This document shows positions 35,362 through 48,284 of a stretch of 64,000 nt of DNA, piece after piece. The stretch is from assembly GCF_900496995.4 (NCBI RefSeq), contig NC_044011.1, positions 14,788,041 to 14,852,040 of the forward strand. Reading direction: 5' to 3'. The DNA comes from Aquila chrysaetos chrysaetos (taxonomy: Eukaryota; Chordata; Aves; Accipitriformes; Accipitridae). The notes beneath the pieces were generated by a model, which ran no database searches, was not told the origin of the DNA, and worked only from the letters and a program-made list of their open reading frames with translations. Numbering within the stretch: the stretch's first letter is position 1; the number at the start of each line of letters is the position of its first letter. The position numbers and the translations under genes were made by a program.

Positions 35362-37310
35362 AACTGACAACATCTTTCTGATTTACGTGGTGACCAAGTT
35401 ACTGAATCTGATATACTGGGATGGAGTTTCTGCATAGTTGAAGAGACTGTAGTCAAAATAGTCACCTTCTTGCACTTGCAGCCATCTTTAGGAGTTGGAA
35501 AAGCCTCAGCAAAGGTAGGCAGCTCTGAGCAGCAGTGCTGCTAAGGTTTTCACATCACCGTGTCTTGCAGTCTGTCATGTTGTTCTCCTCTTGGGTCTGA
35601 TTGCTTTTGGCATCTGGATGCTGTACGGATTTGTGAGGGGAACCTCGGGGAACACATCTCTCTGCTGTAGCATTTGCCTTATGGACAATTCCCTCAGTAC
35701 GAGCATAGGGCTTTTACAGTCCTGTTTTCAGAGCTTGTGTGGCTGAAAAGATCTGCCCTGAGCATCCTGGCTGACTTGCTGTGTAGCACAACCTATAGGA
35801 GCTCTTGGAGTTATTTTCTTTTCGAAATTTTAGAGAGTTTAGGAGAGCAACTCTTTGCTTCATTGTAAGATTACTTTCAATCAGTCTGGGCAAGCAGAGA
35901 GTAGTTTTCTGATGGGTAATTATCTGTACTGTTAAAAAGTGCCATTTATTTCTGGCCTTTATATGTGTTATCCCAGTAGATGGTGTGACAGTGACAAACA
36001 GAGGCAAATGTGACTCCTTCCTATTCCATTTTTCCCTACTGAGCTATATTACATGAGGATGACTCTAACCCTATGGGCACAGGGTGATATTGACAGCTCC
36101 TGTTCAGCCGTCTGCTAGTACTCCAAATCTTTGTCCATTGCTTCTGCTCAGGACAGAGCACTATGTCTAGCAAATGGCTTGCTTCTCCCCCAGTACATGC
36201 TTTTATGTTTAGTTATAATGGAAATGATGTTGTTTCCGTGAAGGGAAGTTATAAAACACTCCATGTTGTTTCTCTTCATTTAAAGTAGTATTTTTTTATT
36301 TATTATTCTTCCAAATATTGTATTTTTCTGCACATCTGGTCAGTAATGCTATTATTCTTGCATTCATGACCCTGAGGAAAATACAAAATAGTACAGCTGC
36401 CAAACAGAATCTACAAATTGCAGTAGGACATGCTTGGTTGTTGATGTTCCTCCAGTCACCATTGCATTTTTTAAAGTCTAATAAACACTTTTCTTTCATT
36501 TTAATATATGACAATTTGTTTTGTTTCATACTTTTACCTTATTCAAATTGTCAGACTATTGTAGCAAATGTCTTATAGTAGGCAAAATACATTACACAAT
36601 ACTATTGTTCTCATTGGTGAAATATCTTGTATTTATAGTTATTCAGTTAGAGAGGAATCACTGTATACTTACCTATAATATACTTATATAACCTTAACGG
36701 TTTATATTATTATATTAGTCTCTAATTCTTAATTGTAACCTTGATTTCCCAAACCGGAACAGACTTACTGAATGCTGCTGTGGGTTTTTTTGCATTACTT
36801 TTATTGAGAATACCAATGTTTCATTTTAAGAATTGTGTGATGCCAACATTAGGATTCTTTTTTGTTCCCTAAATATTTTAGAAAACTGCCTTCCTTGCCT
36901 GAAGTGCTGCCTTATTTTTGTGTCCCTTTGTTTCGATTATTAATTTTCTAGAACTCTTGAAATGATGTCTTACATCTGTTTTCACTTTACAAATATATTC
37001 TCTGCACATATTTAAGTTTGCCATAGTGGTTTGAGAATCTAAAGTTTTATTATCCCAGACTATTATTAAATTTATAATTTTTCACTTGTTCATCTTCTAA
37101 ACCAAAGATGAACCAAATTTTATTTTCCTTTTTATTTTTTGAACTATGGTATTTTGATGAATTATAGCTTTTCCCAGCAGCCAGTAAAGTATGCTTAAAA
37201 AGTTTTCAAATACTGCTCATATTTTCTAGGCAAATGTTTGCTCTCAACTGATTTTAGTCCTTGTTGCTTTCGTATCTGTGAAACTGTCCCTTTAAAATTA
37301 GAAAGGGACT

Positions 37311-37334
37311 GTGTGTGTGTATATATATATATAT
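37311..37334. repeat. (TG)n(TA)n microsatellite
   Basis: Five TG units run directly into about seven AT units. Confidence 0.9.
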
Positions 37335-39089
37335 GACTGATTTGGACTTGATGCTATTTTTACCTTGTTGCAGTCAAATTGTTATCATCAGTTGCATCTA
37401 TGTGATTGTAAACTTTTTTGCTAAATGATTATCTCTTCTTCTTTTGTCAAATGATATGTAATTTCCCCATGTTGGATCCAGCAATTTTTGATTTGAGAAA
37501 TTACGGTGTATGATTTTTAGGCTATGCAAAGATTCTTTAACATTGAAAACTCATAAGAAAGCCTCCTTTGCTAAGGATGGCTCACATTCTGTGTTTAGTT
37601 TCACTCTAGTCTTCTGCTGACCTTTTTTCTTCTTTCTTTAGATATTATTGCTCTTTGATTTGTTACTTTTCTTTCCTTGATTGTTAATTCCTCTGTCTTG
37701 CAAAATATATCATTAACTTTATTTGTAGTGTGCTTCATATATTTAATAACATACTTGAAGTTAAGAACATAAGAGCTTTTCTGGATCTAGGCCCTAGTCT
37801 CTGTTGCTTTCTTTTTTATGACCACTTTTATCTCGCTTTTCACTTTCTTATCACTCATTCTTCTTTTTATATTATTTCCTTACCTTGTCTACACATCCCA
37901 CATCTCTCATGCAATTTCCTTTCTTGGCTGCTCTTCCCCCCAGCACTCCTTTTTCAGTCCTTTCCATCTGTCCCCATGGTTTATGGCTTTGAAGAATGAC
38001 TTACATTATCAAAGTTACCATTCTTGGCACTATTTTCATTTACAGTGTCATATTAGTATTAAAATGGCCTACCTTGAGAAAATATCTGTACTTTTGAAGT
38101 GATATGTACATCTAGAAATATTAGGAATGCAATCATTAACACCCAATTTTTTTTCTTTTCCTTATTTCTAGTACAACTTTGGGGATATAATATTGGAATT
38201 AAGAAAACTCTGTGGATACAGTGAATGATAATGTTTTCGTGACATGTTCCCTTTCCCTTCATGGAACTGTTGATACTGCCATCCTAAAAAAGCAGTCAGT
38301 GGGGACATGAAGGAATACTATGGGTGAAATGAAGAGCTAATACAAAATGCATTCACTGTTCTGCATTGTCAGAGTTCATAGATTCTTGCAAATTCATTGA
38401 GACTCATGAACTCTAAGCCATGAACCTTGCCCCTATTTGGTAAATGAGAACATTGACATTATTTCCTACTTGATGACAGCTTCTTTTCATTCCATTTCTC
38501 CTTCTCTTCTTCCTCCCTTTCCTCTTGCTCCCCCATCCCTGCTTCTTCCCTCCCTTCCTCATAACAGAGCTGTTCTGTTCATACTAGAATGGCTGTTAAA
38601 TTGAAATAGCAAAATAAGTCAGCTCTCTAAGTTACTTGCTAGGTTTGGAGGATGTTAGCCTGTTCTGGGAGTCCTTAATTAAAATAAAATATTAATAAAA
38701 GAACATGGTTGTTTGCTTTCAGCGATTTTCTTCACTTTTGCTTGGCAACGAGAACAGGAAAGTTGATTTTCCATTCTGTTGATGGTATGTATTTGAACCA
38801 ACAACTTTGTTGTCTTAGTTGATCCAGATGTTTCAGCCTGTGAGGTAAAGAAACCTCCCCTGTCTGTGTTATGTTTTGTTTTGGTTTTGACCTGTGGGTC
38901 AGTTTATAAGGCAATGTGATGCAAAGCCTAAACAAGACACACAGGACTCCTCCATCCCAGTGAAGGATTTCTTGCAGTCTTCTGGCAAGCCTGTCCTTTC
39001 TGCAGAATGCAACATAGCAAATGCTCGTAAAGAGAACTTGAAGCAATGTTGCCCATCTTTGTAGCCTTCTTTTTCCTGGAAGCAGGGGC

Positions 39090-39720
39090 AAGTGGAGGAA
39101 GAATTCACCACCGACTCAGCTGAACTGCTCCCAGCGCTGCTGTAAAGTTCCCCTGGTGGGATGCACTCTGGCCTGGCTTAGGCTGGAGGGCGTATTCAGC
39201 TTTGCTGATGCAAGTTGTAATGCACGGGCTGAAGCATTGTTAGTTGTGTGTTTTCAGACTATTTCTCTCCAACAACACAAGGTTGCAGTTACCAGTCGCT
39301 GCCTCGTTCAGGAGGAAACTCTTTAGTCCCTTTGCTGATGAACTTTCTGCTGGCTGATAGTCACCACTTTTTCCCTCTTGCTTATTTCCTTCTCGTTGTC
39401 ACCATCTGTTTTATTTTTCGCTCTCTGTCTTCTTTCCTCCAGGCTTTAGCCTCTGCGCTGCCCCTCCATTCTCACTGCACCTTCTCAGCTGGTGACACTG
39501 CTGAACAAGACTTCACTGTCTGCCCCGTGTGGTAGCTCTCTGCCTGCGTGCTGCTCCCTGATTCCTTCACGGATGGCCCTCGCTCCTCTCGACGACAGGG
39601 TCTGCTGAAGGCAAAGACCGTTTGGAGGTCTCCCTAGAGCCCGCAGCTACCAGCTCCATCACCTCTGCAACTGATGTGAGCGGCAGGAAGGTTTGCACAT
39701 GTTGTCTTGAGCAGGGAGGA
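39090..39720. other. G+C-richer, CpG-containing patch
   Basis: G+C rises over about 600 bases, and CpGs cluster near 39545-39650, for example in CTCGCTCCTCTCGACGACAG. No splice-bounded coding exon or promoter could be supported. The 95-codon frame at 39248-39535 is hydrophobic and without a known domain. Confidence 0.3.
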
Positions 39721-40100
39721 GAAACGTAGCCAGAATAGTGAAATGTTCAAACAGCTCAGTTTGAGAAAAAAGTCAGAAACTTCTTCAACGTCTTGAATGG
39801 ATCAGGAAATTTTGATTAATTTCATGGTTCAAAGATGGTCTTGGTTGCAAAAGTGTTTTCAGACAGTACAAAGAAGTCGAAAGGAAAATTAAGCTAAATT
39901 TAACAGCCTTCAATTTCTCCACCTTATTCTTACTTCAAAGTAAGTCTAACTGCCACAAAGTCTGTGTTAAAGAAGTGAATCACAAAGCTGCAATTTTTAT
40001 AAATACCTCTGAAGGAACTTTTTTTTTCTTTGGAGAACAGCTGCTTCCTTCTCTGAGTCTGAACAGGTATTGTGAAAGACTTAGGCTTCATTGTATAATG

Positions 40101-40150
40101 AATATATTCATATATATACACACATGTATATATATACGTATGTGTGTGTG
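40101..40150. repeat. Complex TA/TG/CA microsatellite
   Basis: Alternating pyrimidine-purine sequence mixes TA, CA and TG runs, ending in GTATGTGTGTGTGT. Confidence 0.9.
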
Positions 40151-42399
40151 TTAATTTAGGCAGGGCTAGCGCTAGGTGGCTGTGGTATGCCTTTAATTAA
40201 TGAATATCGACAGATTTCTTGAAAACTTCATGCTGGTGGTGCTATAGTAATGTGAAGTCTTGTCTGAGTATTACTGGGCACAGCTGTTTGTCACAGACAC
40301 ATCTTTGAAGTTTTTATCATTATGTCTTCAGTTTATTTTTATCTTTATAAGGCTCTCTACTTTTTAAAAGATTTCTAGTTGTTTGGAAAACAGCTTCTAT
40401 ATCAAACTCCTCCTCGGATGAAAGCACCCTCTATACACCTTGTGAATTTCTTTTATTTCCAGCCATCCTTGCTTGGTTTTTTTTTCTTCCTCTCTTCTCT
40501 TGCCTGTTCGTTTGTCTGGGTACCCTTAGCAACATCTTTTACTAATGGAAAAATAGCAATGCTTTCTGTAGTCTCACTGTGATTGAATCAGAAACAGAAT
40601 TTACTTCACAAAGCATTTAGGTTTTCAATCCCACTGTTCCTTCTATCATCCTGAACATTTAATATTGTGTATCAGGGAGATCTACAGATTCTTAATTTGT
40701 CTTTTTTATAGTTGTTATTGCAACCTTACCTGTAATTAAGGAGTGGAAAAACAGTCAACTGTGCATAGTAGGATCTCTGTCTCTGGATTGGATGAAGAAG
40801 TCTTCCCCTTTATATTTTGTAGAATTGCATATTATGGATTGCAATCTCCAGAGAAATCACTTTGCAGAGTTCCTCTATAGAGACAAAAGGGTCACACAAT
40901 GAAAATTCACTGTTCTCTCATTTTGGTCCTGAGAATTCTTTGTAAGAATTGGAGTCTCAATTTTTGCATCAACTCCCTTAATTCTGGAGGCCAGGGGGTG
41001 CTATAGGTATATGCATTATAATCTATGTAGGTTTAGTAGTCAATATAGAGGGCTTGTGAAACCTGTTGTATTTTTTATTTTCTTGCTGTTCTGAATTCTG
41101 AGTGTTTAATTTCTTAAAGAAATTATTTTAGTGGCAGAAGGTGTGTGTATGTATGCATGTCCTGATTTGGCTTTAGGCAGGTCCTTGGATCTCTAGTACA
41201 ATTTGTATGTATATGGATCTTATCTGAGTGAGGGAATGGATAAATGGGGCTCAGGCCTGGGAGTTCAGCCCTGGGAAATGATGAACCTTATACTGATCAT
41301 ACGATTTCTTTTGTTAAGGGGAGAGAACTTGCAGCATGGAATGAAATGGGAGAGAAATATTTTATTTCCCAGGTAAACCCCACATATATAAGTATATTAA
41401 AGAAAAAAATATATATGCTTATGTGTGTTTTTTACATTGTTTTCACAGTGGGGAGATCTCGAAAAAAATAATTTCCTTAATCAAATCTTTACTATTTGAA
41501 AATAAATTTTATTACATTTAAATATTAGGCAAGACTAATTTATTTGAATTACATGTTCTCAAAAGCAGTTAGTTAATCAAACACCTGTTATTCCTTTTCT
41601 CCTGCACTAACCATTCAGATGTGTAAGCAGCAAGGAAGTGTATGAGTCTAATCAGTTTTTTATAAAGTGATAATATAGTGTACATGAATGTTCGTATAGC
41701 CTGAGTGCAAAGGAGACTTCAGTAAATTCACACAGAGCCTATCATATCTGTTTTTGTTTGTGTGTTAGAGTCTCTGATGAACTAATAATTGATTAGACAG
41801 ATGGTTTGTAGGTAGTAAGACCTGGGCCAAATTCTTTTCAAAACCACGTTTTCCCAGAAGTGGTTATCTGAGAATGCACAAATTAAGTCCTGGACCTTTA
41901 GGTTTTAATTACCCTTTTATCATAATTTCTGATTTCCTGTTCTAATATGCCACATTATTTTACTGACTGCTGGAAAGTAATACAACTGATTTGAAAAGGC
42001 AGCCATTAAAATAATAATTTCTTTATTTCCCATTGCCAACAGTGCAGGATTAAATGCATATATCGTTCCTGTCTTCAAGGTAGTAGACAAGCATGTTCTC
42101 CAGACATGTATAATGCCTGCTAGCTTTGTGTGCATACAGTTGTGCATGTATGTATGTATTTACACAGAGGTTTTTGCAATGTTTTGGTTTTGTTTTCCAA
42201 AGGTTCTTGACAGACTTGCATGTCTGTAATAAAAATAATAATTAGTTGCTAATATCCTTTCACATACTAAAATTAATTTACCTGTTTTAAAATGAATGGA
42301 CTACAACCAGAAAGGCTATGGGCACAGCACATGAATGTTGACATTGCACAAAAAAAGTAAGGCAGTGGTTTCACACTATGAAGAGTTTGTTAGCAATAC

Positions 42400-42529
42400 T
42401 GACTTCAGATATTCCTGCCCTCCTGCTGGTGATTCTCAGAGTTACCGTGCCACCCCTTCTGTAGAGCAGGCTCCACAGTCTACTGAACTGTACTGTAATC
42501 CCGATCAGGGAACAGAGCTAAAAAAGTGA
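42400..42529 (+). other. Weak candidate exon, unidentified
   Basis: A G+C-richer stretch in AT-rich DNA has an open frame that includes SCPPAGDSQSYRATPSVEQ and ends in GTELKK plus a TGA. An acceptor-like CTGACTTCAG precedes 42408, and a donor-like AAAGTGAGT overlaps the stop. The pyrimidine tract is poor. The frame can be read upstream to an ATG at 42335. No family is recognised. It could be a chance open stretch. Confidence 0.15.
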
Positions 42530-43673
42530 GTTAAAGTTTGTGAAGTGTGTGCATGTGTTCATTTTAGTCTTGGATCAGAGAACCATGCAACCGACCAACA
42601 GTTCTGGTCCTACTGAAGTAGTGGCTTAGGTTTAGGAAGGAGCTACCAGAAAATGGAAGGCCAAGAACCCTGTAAATCAGAAAATAAGCATGAGGAAAAG
42701 GAAACACATTGTCAAAATCCCACCTTCTGCTCGGGGTCAGATGGGCAACCTAAAGGCCCATTGAAGACAGTGTGCCTCTCAGCACGTTGGAAAGTGCTGA
42801 CCATGGCATTGCAGGTTTAAAATAGGTAGCAAGAATGATATGGTCAGTGTTGCATGCTGGGCTTGTAAGTCTAATACATGTATTTTCTTTGCATAAGGGT
42901 TTACCTTTAGTCTTCTTTTTTCTTTTTTAACCTTTCAAAGGAAAAACAAAGGCATGATACTTCGATAAGTAGAGTCCTAGGCTGATGACTGTAGCAATGA
43001 CTGGAGAAATGGTTATGGAAGGGGTTTGTCATGAAGCCATTACCTAAGATTAGATAGATTTTCTCTCTTGATCTTTATAGAAATGATTTGTGTCTGACTT
43101 TGCTCGTTGTATTGGCATAAAAAGGGTTTCTAGTGTGCAAACCCTGACCTGTGATGATTGTGCATGTCCTTTTCCCCTGAATGCAAACAGTATTAGCTAC
43201 ATTCAGTGTCACAATTTAAGTGTCTTTAGTCTGAATGCAAGTTGCTTCTTATAGGTCCTTTGTTAGACAAAATATATTATTGTTATTATATCCAAAATGA
43301 TTTTTCTTTGAAGGGTCAATTTTAAGTCACCACCAGATTATCTAAAAGCTGATGTTTTCTGTTATTGGTTACCATATGTATCTGAACATGGTATAAATGC
43401 ATTACTTTCCTGGAGAACTGAACTGCCTCATCTGGGTATCTTAGTGTTTTGGGGGCTTTTTTTTCCTCCTGGTTTGACCCAGGAATAGAAGAGGGAAACT
43501 AGAGAGCGGTTTGAAATAAATTCTTTGTAGTTTTTTTCAACTCCAAGTCAAGAGGAAATTTTGAGGACATTTTTAAAGAATAGTGTGCCTGTTGTGGTTA
43601 TTCTATATATATTGCTTGCCTTCCTCTTTCCATTTAATTTTGGAGTGCTGTTTTGTATGAGAATAAGGAAAGA

Positions 43674-43694
43674 TTTTTTTTTTTTTTTTTTTTT
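43674..43694. repeat. Poly-T tract
   Basis: An uninterrupted run of 21 T residues. Confidence 0.95.
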
Positions 43695-44044
43695 GGTCAT
43701 CCAATGTGATATTTAATGGCAGATATCACAACACTCCTTAGTCTGTTGGCACATGTTCCAGCACATTGCCTGGGAAACAATGTGTTTTCTCCATTGACAT
43801 TAAAGTATTCTCTCAGCTGTGAAACTGTATTTTAGGAAATCAAAAGCAAAGTAAGCGTAGATGCTTATACTTGATGTCCTCAAGTAGCCACTTCTAAGGA
43901 TTTAATTCTCAGCTCTCCCTGTGGGTTTTTAATGTGACTCTTTATTTTATGTCCTTTTGAGGCTGATGACAATTGTGGGGGATATTTAGATTTTCATACC
44001 TCTGCAAAGATGTTGAATCTAGGCATGCTATGCTTGCTGTTATA

Positions 44045-45070
44045 GAAGGGCTCTTCCACTCTGCAATATTTTTGAACCAAGTCATGCACTACATCTCTTA
44101 TTGTGGACTATCTAACTATTTGCTCCATGCAGCAATAATTAAGGATATCTTTTATTTGGTCATTGTATTATATCCTGATACATTTTATTTACCTACATAG
44201 AGATAGCTAAAATCTGACATTATTATCACATTTTCTGCACATGTTGCCTCATGTCCCTAAGCAATCAGAAACTATGTCGTCATTCCAGTTGGTAGACTCA
44301 GACTCATCCCTTCCTGCTTAGGCCTGATATTTCCATCCCTGTAGCGTCTATGCTACTTTTTGAGGTACTTAGCTCATCTGTTTGTTTTGATTAGGCTCTC
44401 TTTACCATACAGAGGTACTCTATCTGTTTCTGATGGAGTTGGTTGCTCTACTTTTTCCTGTATATTTTGCATGCTAGCATCACGGGTGATTCACTAAGTT
44501 TCCGATACTCCCAGGATGTCCATGCCTTCATTTAGGGCTAGATATTGCAGTTCCATCATATTTCTTACGCCTTCCAGCATTCATGTGGAAGCACATGTAC
44601 CAACTCTTTTATTCTCTTAGCACTCTGTTGAAAGTCACAGATTGTTTGCTGTTGCCTGCTTGACTGCTTCCATCCACTGATACTGATTGTGCTGAATTTT
44701 CTTATCTTCATCTGTAACAGACGTGTTACCTTGTATGGTGTAGTATCTTTTTCCATATTGGTCTTTTCTTACTTTTTTGTTTAAAAGCTTACTCATAATC
44801 TTCTTTCTTAGTTTTAAGCATCAGCAGCTTGTTTCCTGTTTTCTTCAGCTGAAGACTCCTTTTTGAAGGAAGCAGCCCTAATTGCTAATGAATCTGAATC
44901 TCGTTCTTTTAGCCATATTCTGAAGTAGGTATAAATCTTGGTAGTCCACCTCTCTTTCTGATTCTGAGCAGAATACTGTGAGCATTCAGGGAATGCCACC
45001 ATTGAAATCCTGGTCCTCAACTTGTTTCATAGGAACTTATATTTTATCTCTGTCTCAGTTCAGCTATTCC
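44045..45070 (-). mobile_element. Ancient CR1 LINE, more 5' portion
   Basis: On the plus strand, ordered blocks match the upstream part of the same old sauropsid CR1 family as I remember it: TTTGCTCCATGCAGCAATAA (44120), AGAGATAGCTAAAATCTGACATT (44200, partial), CTGTATATTTTGCATGCTAGC (44458, partial), TTCATTTAGGGCTAGATATTG (44529, partial), CTTCCAGCATTCATGTGGAAGC (44572, partial), AAGCAGCCCTAATTGCTAATG (44870, partial) and GCATTCAGGGAATGCCACCA (44982). Identity is low and no reading frame survives. Orientation matches the block at 33.1-34.8 kb, and the blocks come from the part of the family sequence that should lie next to it. Boundaries are approximate. Confidence 0.7.
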
Positions 45071-47730
45071 TCTTTCTTAGGATCATGCATTATCTGCATT
45101 TTTCAGACAATATGAAAATATATATATGACATTCAATGAATTTAATCAGGTCAGAGATTAAAAATGGGTCAAAATGTGAGAAAAGTTCACCTGCTCTTAA
45201 AGCTGGTATTATCTTGGGCATTGTGATCTGGTGAAATGGCATTTCATCATATTGCATGTGGAAATTGATAAGGGGAAAAAGAAAGGATCAAATGCAGTTA
45301 ATTTCTCAGGCACTTAAAGAGAATGATATTTAAGTGCATAAAAATATATGCGAGTGTTTCCTAACCACCCTGTGTCTCAGAAATACTGCTCTGAATTTCC
45401 ATGGACCCCTGGCTTAGGAGACATGTTTTAAGAAAAAAACAAAACCAAAACAAAATCCTTCTCCCCCCGCCTCCTATGCTTTTCTAACATGCAGAGACAG
45501 CAAAACTCCAGTCACCTTTTTGTGTCTTGCAGGAAAGTGATAACATGCTATTCAGCATGGGTCTTCTTATTCTGAAATTATCTCTTCTTTTCCTACCTCT
45601 ATAGGCTTAGAAACTTCTTGTTAGTAACATCATCCTATTGCTGCACCGATGTCTGAGATTTTACTACAGTTCACAAAGGATTATAATAACTTAGGAAAGA
45701 GAAGAAGCTGGCAAAGGGCCTGAAGGATAAAAGGAAAGCTTGCTACTCAGGCAAACAAGGTCAGAAGAACACCTACAGAGAGAAAATGGAATTACATTAC
45801 CAAAAGCTAACTTGATTCCTCTTTAACTTCTCTTATTTCTTTAATTAATCTTGATCCATTTAAAATATAGAAATAAAAATACAACTCTCTTGCCTTTGAT
45901 AAACTTTAGTAACCAAATAGTGACCGTAATCCTATCAAGTTTCTTCCCAATATTACCAGTACTGCCTACAGTCTATTCATCTTAATGCTTCATTACCTCC
46001 TGATGCACACTGACTGTCATCTTTTTTCATGACTCTTAGATGTCACATATGAAAATAATTTGCCCAAGCTTCTTTCTGACTTCCAGCCAGTTATACAACT
46101 AGGTATTCTGCATTGGTAGACGGAAAGATGGATATATTTTTAGCTCCATTTCCACCACTGTGTCTTACTCATGCAAATAACACCTGTGCATTCCTGGTTT
46201 TAGGGTAATCTGTAGGATTTGCTGAGTAATGGGGAGGAATCCATGTGGGTTCATTTTGTAAGAACCTGTGGGATAATGGAAAGTTTGCCGTGTGCTGCTG
46301 GGTGCCCTAAGGAGTTATCCCCCAGGAGGGGTATCTGTGGTCTGGCATTTTTCTCAATCCAATCCCTCTTTGCTTTCATTTAAGTGATGCAGTTACTTCC
46401 TATTTTCCAGGGAGAAGGTATAACTCTTCTACTAATCCTTATCCTTTACTCCTTTCCCCCTTTTTTATTGTGGGTGAGGAACATACTGCTGAATGCTTGG
46501 GAAAAAAGTAATGTGGAAGACAGTTATCAGACACAAGAAGAGAAATTTAGGACAGAGAATGGGAGAGAGAAGTAAAATATGGCTTGGGTCAGCATGGACA
46601 TTTTAAAAGATGTCCAGACATCACGGTAGTGAATATAACATAAACACTTATCTAAATAAGTCAAAAAGGACAAGTAAGTGTGGATTTTGCCAGAGCTTTT
46701 GTGGGCTAGATCAGCCCTTTTAGTTGTGAGGTGTTTGTGCTCCTGTCCTATGGTATGTTCATGGCTGAGGAGCCCCCAGTTTGGATCTGTGTCTGTCCTG
46801 TTAGCTGTATAAAGGGAACGCTTATGATGGGTTGCCATTTTGCTTTCCTGTGCTCAAGGGCTCATATAGCTGTGTATTGTTATGCCCCTGATTTCACTTC
46901 TCTTAACTTAGCACTTGCCCTTGTTTAATTTTAATCATAGTGTTCAGCACTGTTTGCAAACATGAAGCAGTTATGTCTTCTGTCCTCTTGAATGTGAGAA
47001 TGTCATTATGACCGTGGGTCACTTTGGGCTGCCTGTCACCTGTAGCTGTGGAAATGAGTTACTGTAATCAAGACTGGGTTTAGCTAGGCTCTCAGAAATT
47101 GAGTCTGTATTGAGCGATACTCTTGCTTTTGTGGCATTGTTTCTGCCCTTTATGATTGCATGCAAGTTTTGCAAAACTTTTTAGCTCCTGGTAATAATCA
47201 CTTGGAAGTAGTTTGCAGCTTTTAAATGTTTCCGGAAGAATTTCTTTACACTTGCTTTAGAGAAGATTCTCTCCAGGAATTGGCTCAGGACCTTGTGCGA
47301 ACATGTCTGGTTTCTACAAAATATTCAGCTAGAGGGAAGACTCTTCCTGTGCTCCAAGGTGAACAGTGGTTACAAGGGTATATCTGCAAGACTGAATTCT
47401 GTGGATGATACAGAGACTTCATGGCATGTTTCCCCTCTAGTTTGAGATTTCTCTGGTTTTGATAAACTAGTTAAAAATACATCATATAAGCTTGCTAATT
47501 CTTGCCCATATACTTGGCTTTTTAAAAATGCTGTTCTCCTATGTGTTTTCATCAATGGATGTAGAACGTTTCTGAACTACTTTTCTCACATATGTAAGAT
47601 GCAGTCTGCTTAGACCTTGCTGTCCTATAATCCACGAGATCAAAGACATTTGATTTCATCTCTGAAACAGAAGTTAAGTAGTATATTAGGCTAAGCAAAC
47701 AGTTTGATTCGAATGAACTCCAAGAACAAA
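45071..47730. other. Gene-free AT-rich DNA
   Basis: No gene or recognisable repeat was found. Short open frames near 46527-46838 and 46731-46928 lie on opposite strands and have no domain. Confidence 0.55.
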
Positions 47731-47734
47731 AGAA

Positions 47735-47962
47735 TGGCTACACTGGGTCAGATCAAATGTTTATGTAGCACGATGTCCTGTCTCCAGCAGTGGTAAAAGT
47801 GGATGCATATTTAAGGATATAAGAACAGAATCAATTTATGATAATATTTCCCCAAGAATACTCCTCCAGTATCCAGCAATTTGCAGCTCAGAGGCTTCCT
47901 GAGTTAGTGGCAGTATCTATCTTTTCCTATGTATCACTAGCAGTGTGAATAAGGGGTGACCT
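47735..47962 (+). mobile_element. Old sauropsid interspersed repeat (GCTGGGTCAGAC family), second copy
   Basis: Starting at AATGGCTACACTGGGTCAGA, this segment carries, in order, GATGTCCTGTCTCCAGCAGTGG (partial), TCCAGCAATTTGCAGCTCAG and AGGCTTCCTGAGTTAGTGGCAG (partial). The minus-strand copy at 16425-16630 has the same order of blocks, with GGCCATGCTGGGTCAGAC at its start and GGCTTCCTGAGCCAGATGCAG near its end. This copy keeps the GTCCTGTCTCC block that the other has lost. Non-coding and old. The family assignment to a CR1-lineage tail is from memory. Confidence 0.7.
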
Positions 47963-48259
47963 GGAAGACAAATAGGGTAACAAAGAGCTGGATTGCCAAG
48001 TTTTAGTGACTAGTAGTCAAGGAAGGTAGAAAATGGTAGAACCTCCTAATTTTGAAATGAAGGAAAACAAGTCAGTACACTGCTGCTCAAAACATGGTTG
48101 CAAGAGAAACAAGTCATGCTGTCAGACTAGACTTCTCTCTGTCTAAGCTTCATAACACCATTCTTAAAACAATTTGAAATGCTAGAGCTTTGCAAATAAG
48201 AATAATAGTATTGTTGTGGAAAGGGTGCTATAGGCAGACATCTGCAAGTAAGGTACATG

Positions 48260-48284
48260 TTATTTATTTATTTATTTATTTATT
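48260..48284. repeat. (TTTA)n microsatellite
   Basis: Six tetranucleotide units in a row. Such repeats are often length-variable between individuals. Confidence 0.93.

Larger units (their letters stand above)
34830..44040. other. Gene-free AT-rich DNA between two ancient CR1 blocks
   Basis: About 9.2 kb without a recognised gene or named transposon. It includes simple repeats at 35342-35361, 37311-37334, 40101-40150 and 43674-43694, a slightly CpG-richer patch at 39090-39720, and a coding-like stretch at 42400-42529, the last two listed separately. It may be sequence that separated one ancient CR1 into two pieces. Confidence 0.45.
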
